Below, piece after piece: positions 35,512 through 37,418 of a stretch of 37,418 nucleotides of DNA; position 1 is the stretch's first letter; every line of letters begins with the position of its first letter. The notes under the pieces were generated by a model, which was not told the origin of the DNA, ran no database searches, and was given only the letters and a program-made list of their open reading frames with translations. A program made the translations under genes and the position numbers. Origin of the DNA: a virus; IMG/VR virus record IMGVR_UViG_3300036770_001924, positions 1 through 37,418 of that record; one strand, 5' to 3'.

Positions 35512-35633
35512 TCGAGAGGCGTGTCGTCGTCACCCCACGACGACAACACCCACAACAGTAACGCAATCGGCACGAACAACACCAACCCGATAGCGACCAA
35601 AGATACTAGGAACCAGTCGCGCACATCTAGCAT
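35508..35633 (-). CDS. possible minus-strand membrane micro-protein (41 aa)
   Basis: The only minus-strand frame with a protein-like product. ATG at 35633 (complement) to TAG, filling the gap between two plus-strand genes. It encodes a short N-terminus (MLDVRDWF), one hydrophobic segment (LVSLVAIGLVLFVPIALLLW) and an acidic end (SSWGDDDTPLD). Orientation against the rest of the block and the lack of a ribosome binding site argue against it; the clean TM profile argues for it. If not a gene, this 128-base gap holds nothing recognised. Confidence 0.35.
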   Translation of the reverse strand: MLDVRDWFLVSLVAIGLVLFVPIALLLWVLSSWGDDDTPLD

Positions 35634-35639
35634 CGTAGC

Positions 35640-35879
35640 GTGCTGACCCTGCTTGCGCTCTTGTTCCCGCTCACCCCAGTCCACTGCTGGACCACGGGCG
35701 AGCGCTGGGAGGACACCCGCAGCATGGAAGAACTCCTGGAAATAGGGGCTGTTGAACTCTGCAACGGCGGCGGCATCCGGCAAGGCTCAAAGATCACCGA
35801 CGAACAACGCCAAGTCGTCAACACCATTATCGTCGTCACGGTTGTGGCCGCCGCTGCGAGTAGTATTCGACGCAAATGA
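35640..35879 (+). CDS. small secreted/membrane protein of lysis region (79 aa)
   Basis: GTG 35640. A short N-terminal signal-like segment (LTLLALLFPLTPVHCW) is followed by a charged middle (TTGERWEDTRSMEELLEIGA) and a C-terminal hydrophobic stretch (TIIVVTVVAAAASSI) before RRK. A spanin-like or holin-accessory role is possible because the stop overlaps a two-TM gene and the endolysin follows. No definite family. The start lies six bases from the divergent candidate at 35633. Confidence 0.5.
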   Translation: MLTLLALLFPLTPVHCWTTGERWEDTRSMEELLEIGAVELCNGGGIRQGSKITDEQRQVVNTIIVVTVVAAAASSIRRK

Positions 35880-36043
35880 AACGCCTGCTTGACTACGTGA
35901 AAGAGAACTCGTGGACCGTCGCTGGCATCGGCCTTGTACTCATCACCCTCTCAGGCCCGACCCTGCGCCAAGCATTATGGATCAGCGGCGTAGCCCTAGT
36001 GTTACACTCAGTCCTAACCTTCACAGGGGGGAAAGATGACTGA
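35876..36043 (+). CDS. two-TM holin-like protein (55 aa)
   Basis: ATG 35876 in an ATGA overlap. Two hydrophobic helices (TVAGIGLVLITLSG around residues 14-27 and ALWISGVALVLHSVLTF around 33-49) are separated by PTLRQ, with a basic N-terminus and charged end (GGKDD). Size and layout match small holins of actinophages, which make holes in the inner membrane to release or activate endolysin. It overlaps the next membrane gene by eight bases and lies two genes before the endolysin. Confidence 0.6.
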   Translation: MKRLLDYVKENSWTVAGIGLVLITLSGPTLRQALWISGVALVLHSVLTFTGGKDD

Positions 36044-36290
36044 CATCATGCTCAAAGCCAACGCCACGGTAGCCAAGTTCCTAGACCTGGGGCAGCGCCT
36101 GTTCTCCCTGTTCCTCGCCAACGCCCTGCCTGCTGTCACCGGTGGCGCAGTGATCGGCGTGTCGGTCGCCAAGTCCGCGATGCTCGCTGGTTTCATGGCT
36201 TGCGTCCAAGTCATCCAGAAGCTTGCCGCTGCCTCGACTGATGGCGAGTTGACCAAAGAGGAAATCCAAGAGGCGTTCGGGAAGAAGTAA
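36036..36290 (+). CDS. second holin-like membrane protein (84 aa)
   Basis: ATG 36036, overlapping the previous gene by eight bases. An N-terminal amphipathic helix (KANATVAKFLDLGQRLFSLF) leads into a hydrophobic region (LANALPAVTGGAVIGVSVAK, SAMLAGFMACVQVIQKL) and an acidic tail (DGELTKEEIQEAFGKK). It could be a holin, an antiholin or a pinholin partner of the 55-aa protein. The stop overlaps the endolysin start (TAATG). Confidence 0.55.
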   Translation: MTDIMLKANATVAKFLDLGQRLFSLFLANALPAVTGGAVIGVSVAKSAMLAGFMACVQVIQKLAAASTDGELTKEEIQEAFGKK

Positions 36291-36889
36291 TGCCCGACAA
36301 ATACCCAGTCGTCAAAGTCACCCTATGCACCCACTTGAAAGGGGTAAAACCTGGTGAACTCGCTCCCGAACTTCTTCGCGGCATTGAAGGCAAAGGCAAA
36401 CTCCATCATTGTGCGGCTGACGCATACGAAGCAATGGACGCCGCAGCCAACGCCGAAGGAATCGACCTCGCCCCAACCAGCCAAGCCGACACGTACCGCT
36501 CCATTGAAACGCAAGAGTACGGCTTCTACCAAAGGTACACAGACAAACCGAACAAGAAGCAAGCCAAAACCACGCCGCGCATCTACAAAGGCAAAGCCTG
36601 GTACCTGAAGTCCCCGAAACTGGCGCCGATGGCGGTGCCTGGTACCTCTCAGCACAACCTCGGAATCGCCATCGACATCGCCCACGCCTCAGGCAAACGC
36701 TTAGAGTGGTTGCTCAAACACGCACAGTCATTCGGTTTCTCGTGGGAAGTTCAGAGCGAGCCGTGGCATCTGCGTTATGTCACCGGCGACACTGTGCCAG
36801 AACGGGTCAAGGAATGGTTGGCAAAGAAGTCACTGACCCCAGAGGAATCAAAACCGTCGGCTTGCCCGACTTGCAACAGGGCCTTCTAA
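36290..36889 (+). CDS. M15/VanY-type D-Ala-D-Ala peptidase endolysin
   Basis: 199 aa, ATG 36290. The LAS-peptidase zinc site is complete: SQHNLGIAID gives H122 and D129 as ligands with the S-x-H-x-x-G-x-A-x-D motif, and EPWH gives catalytic E157 and ligand H160. The upstream ADTYRSIETQ segment provides the substrate-binding Arg region. The enzyme cuts peptide bonds in peptidoglycan stems or cross-links. The C-terminus (ACPTCNRAF) adds a CxxC that might hold a small zinc knuckle in place of a wall-binding domain. Location after two holin-like genes confirms a lysis role. Confidence 0.88.
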   Translation: MPDKYPVVKVTLCTHLKGVKPGELAPELLRGIEGKGKLHHCAADAYEAMDAAANAEGIDLAPTSQADTYRSIETQEYGFYQRYTDKPNKKQAKTTPRIYKGKAWYLKSPKLAPMAVPGTSQHNLGIAIDIAHASGKRLEWLLKHAQSFGFSWEVQSEPWHLRYVTGDTVPERVKEWLAKKSLTPEESKPSACPTCNRAF

Positions 36890-36890
36890 C

Positions 36891-37175
36891 GTGGACGGAG
36901 GTTGGGCGCTGGTCCTCGCTGCCGTCGTCACGGCAGTCGGCGGGATCATCGTCGCCCTCCTCCAACAGTTCAAGAAAGAAAACTCCCAAGACCACGCCTA
37001 CGTCCGCGGGATGCTAACCATGCTCTACAAATCCCAGTCGCGGATCGAGGGCAAGGTCGACAAGGTTGACGACAGGCTCAGCGACCACCTAGAGTCTCAT
37101 GCCTCGGAGGGGATGCTTGACAATGAGCGAACAGTTCACCAAAATGGAGTTGAAACAACTAGCAAGATTTCTTAG
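36891..37175 (+). CDS. membrane-anchored coiled-coil protein (94 aa), holin-like
   Basis: GTG 36891, one base after the endolysin stop. One N-terminal hydrophobic helix (WALVLAAVVTAVGGIIVALL) is followed by a soluble coiled-coil region (MLYKSQSRIEGKVDKVDDRL, SDHLESHASEGMLD). This resembles DUF2746-type membrane proteins near actinophage lysis genes. It may be a holin or regulator. The 3' end overlaps the next gene by 53 bases, so either its last 15 or so residues or the next gene's start need confirming. Confidence 0.55.
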   Translation: MDGGWALVLAAVVTAVGGIIVALLQQFKKENSQDHAYVRGMLTMLYKSQSRIEGKVDKVDDRLSDHLESHASEGMLDNERTVHQNGVETTSKIS

Positions 37176-37317
37176 GAAGGTCTACCCAGGCGTCGGAGAT
37201 CAAGACGAGCTGTGGAACCTGATTGAGAAAATCGAACAACTCACGAAGGGGAAACATGGAACCAGCAACCGCAGGCGCGGAGATCATCAGCGAGGCATAC
37301 AACCTCATCACCGGTGA
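37123..37317 (+). CDS. small hypothetical protein (64 aa)
   Basis: ATG 37123, inside the 3' end of the previous gene. The first 44 residues look coding (EQFTKMELKQLARFLRKVYP, ELWNLIEKIEQLTKGK), mostly helical and charged. The remainder, which overlaps the start of the next gene, is Arg/His-rich and probably has no conserved function. No family recognised. Confidence 0.45.
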   Translation: MSEQFTKMELKQLARFLRKVYPGVGDQDELWNLIEKIEQLTKGKHGTSNRRRGDHQRGIQPHHR

Positions 37318-37418
37318 CCGCCAGAATGATTACGACCACCCGCTAGACGACTACTCGCGCACGGTAGACATCTTCCGTGCCATCACAGGAATCGTCCTCA
37401 CCGCAGAAGAAGGCATCC
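37256..37418 (+). CDS. DUF6378-type phage protein, N-terminal part (runs off window)
   Basis: ATG 37256 behind AAGGGG. The frame is open to the right edge. The sequence IISEAYNLITGDRQNDYDHP then LDDYSRTVDIFRAITG matches the DUF6378 start (ILxEAxxLVxGDRQxxYGHPxDNFxRTA), found in many phages. The family is uncharacterised; members often lie near nucleotide-metabolism genes. The C-terminus is missing because the window ends. Confidence 0.8.
   Translation, partial: MEPATAGAEIISEAYNLITGDRQNDYDHPLDDYSRTVDIFRAITGIVLTAEEGI

Noticed and set aside
35634-35783. 91-residue extension of the minus-strand membrane frame
   Set aside because: It would overlap entirely with the better-supported plus-strand gene at 35640-35879; only the 41-codon portion in the gap is kept as possible.
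1-37418. Integrase, excisionase, immunity repressor, CRISPR array or tRNA genes
   Set aside because: None could be recognised on either strand by reading; absence here does not exclude them outside the window.

Overview
The window is almost wholly a tailed-bacteriophage genome segment. Nearly all genes lie on the + strand, packed head to tail with ATGA, GTGA or TGATG stop-start overlaps. It is GC-rich and uses many GTG and TTG starts. A WhiB-type regulator, found essentially only in Actinobacteria and their phages, points to an actinobacterial host. The N4-gp56-type major capsid protein, the glycine-rich fibre genes and a tail-fibre accessory protein of a type common in aquatic phage genomes suggest an aquatic, probably podovirus-like, phage. 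No integrase, repressor or attachment site is visible. The window enters inside one gene at the left and leaves inside another at the right, so it is not a complete genome.

Layout. (1) 1-5.5 kb holds recombination and early genes: the C-terminus of a YqaJ-type exonuclease, a Rad52/Sak-like annealing protein, a possible nuclease, a lytic transglycosylase, WhiB, small HTH and zinc-binding proteins, and a cytosine-5 DNA methyltransferase. (2) 5.6-8.9 kb holds two promoter-driven cassettes of small, often acidic proteins of unknown function, ending in a sliding-clamp-like protein. (3) 8.87-9.66 kb is an 800-base noncoding region. It has several hairpins, a G-quadruplex motif, short direct repeats and a sharp reversal of G/C skew, and is a candidate origin or early/late switch. 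(4) 9.66-24.5 kb is the packaging and head block: terminase, portal, four proteins including one of 1638 residues (candidate internal or ejected virion proteins), scaffold and major capsid protein, closed by a strong terminator. (5) 24.6-28.8 kb holds a small virion-type protein, a Ser/Thr/Gly repeat protein, its small paralogue, and a glycan cassette (GT2, TagD-like cytidylyltransferase, GT4). (6) 28.8-29.7 kb has five very small, very basic proteins. (7) 29.7-35.5 kb holds head-tail connection, tail and fibre genes, including two tandem glycine-rich fibre paralogues. (8) 35.5-37.3 kb is the lysis region: several small membrane proteins around an M15 peptidase endolysin. It is followed by a partial DUF6378-type gene.

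How it fits together. Early genes would recombine and modify DNA and redirect the host. The noncoding region near 9.2 kb separates them from the late genes. Extended -10 promoter-like boxes of the form TGnTATCnT occur before the first late gene, the gene after terminase and the gene after the capsid terminator; a related box precedes the scaffold. The most interesting candidate systems are the glycan cassette beside a Ser/Thr repeat virion protein, the basic micro-protein cassette, and the structured noncoding region. Functions below are read from motifs and gene order only; no database search was run.
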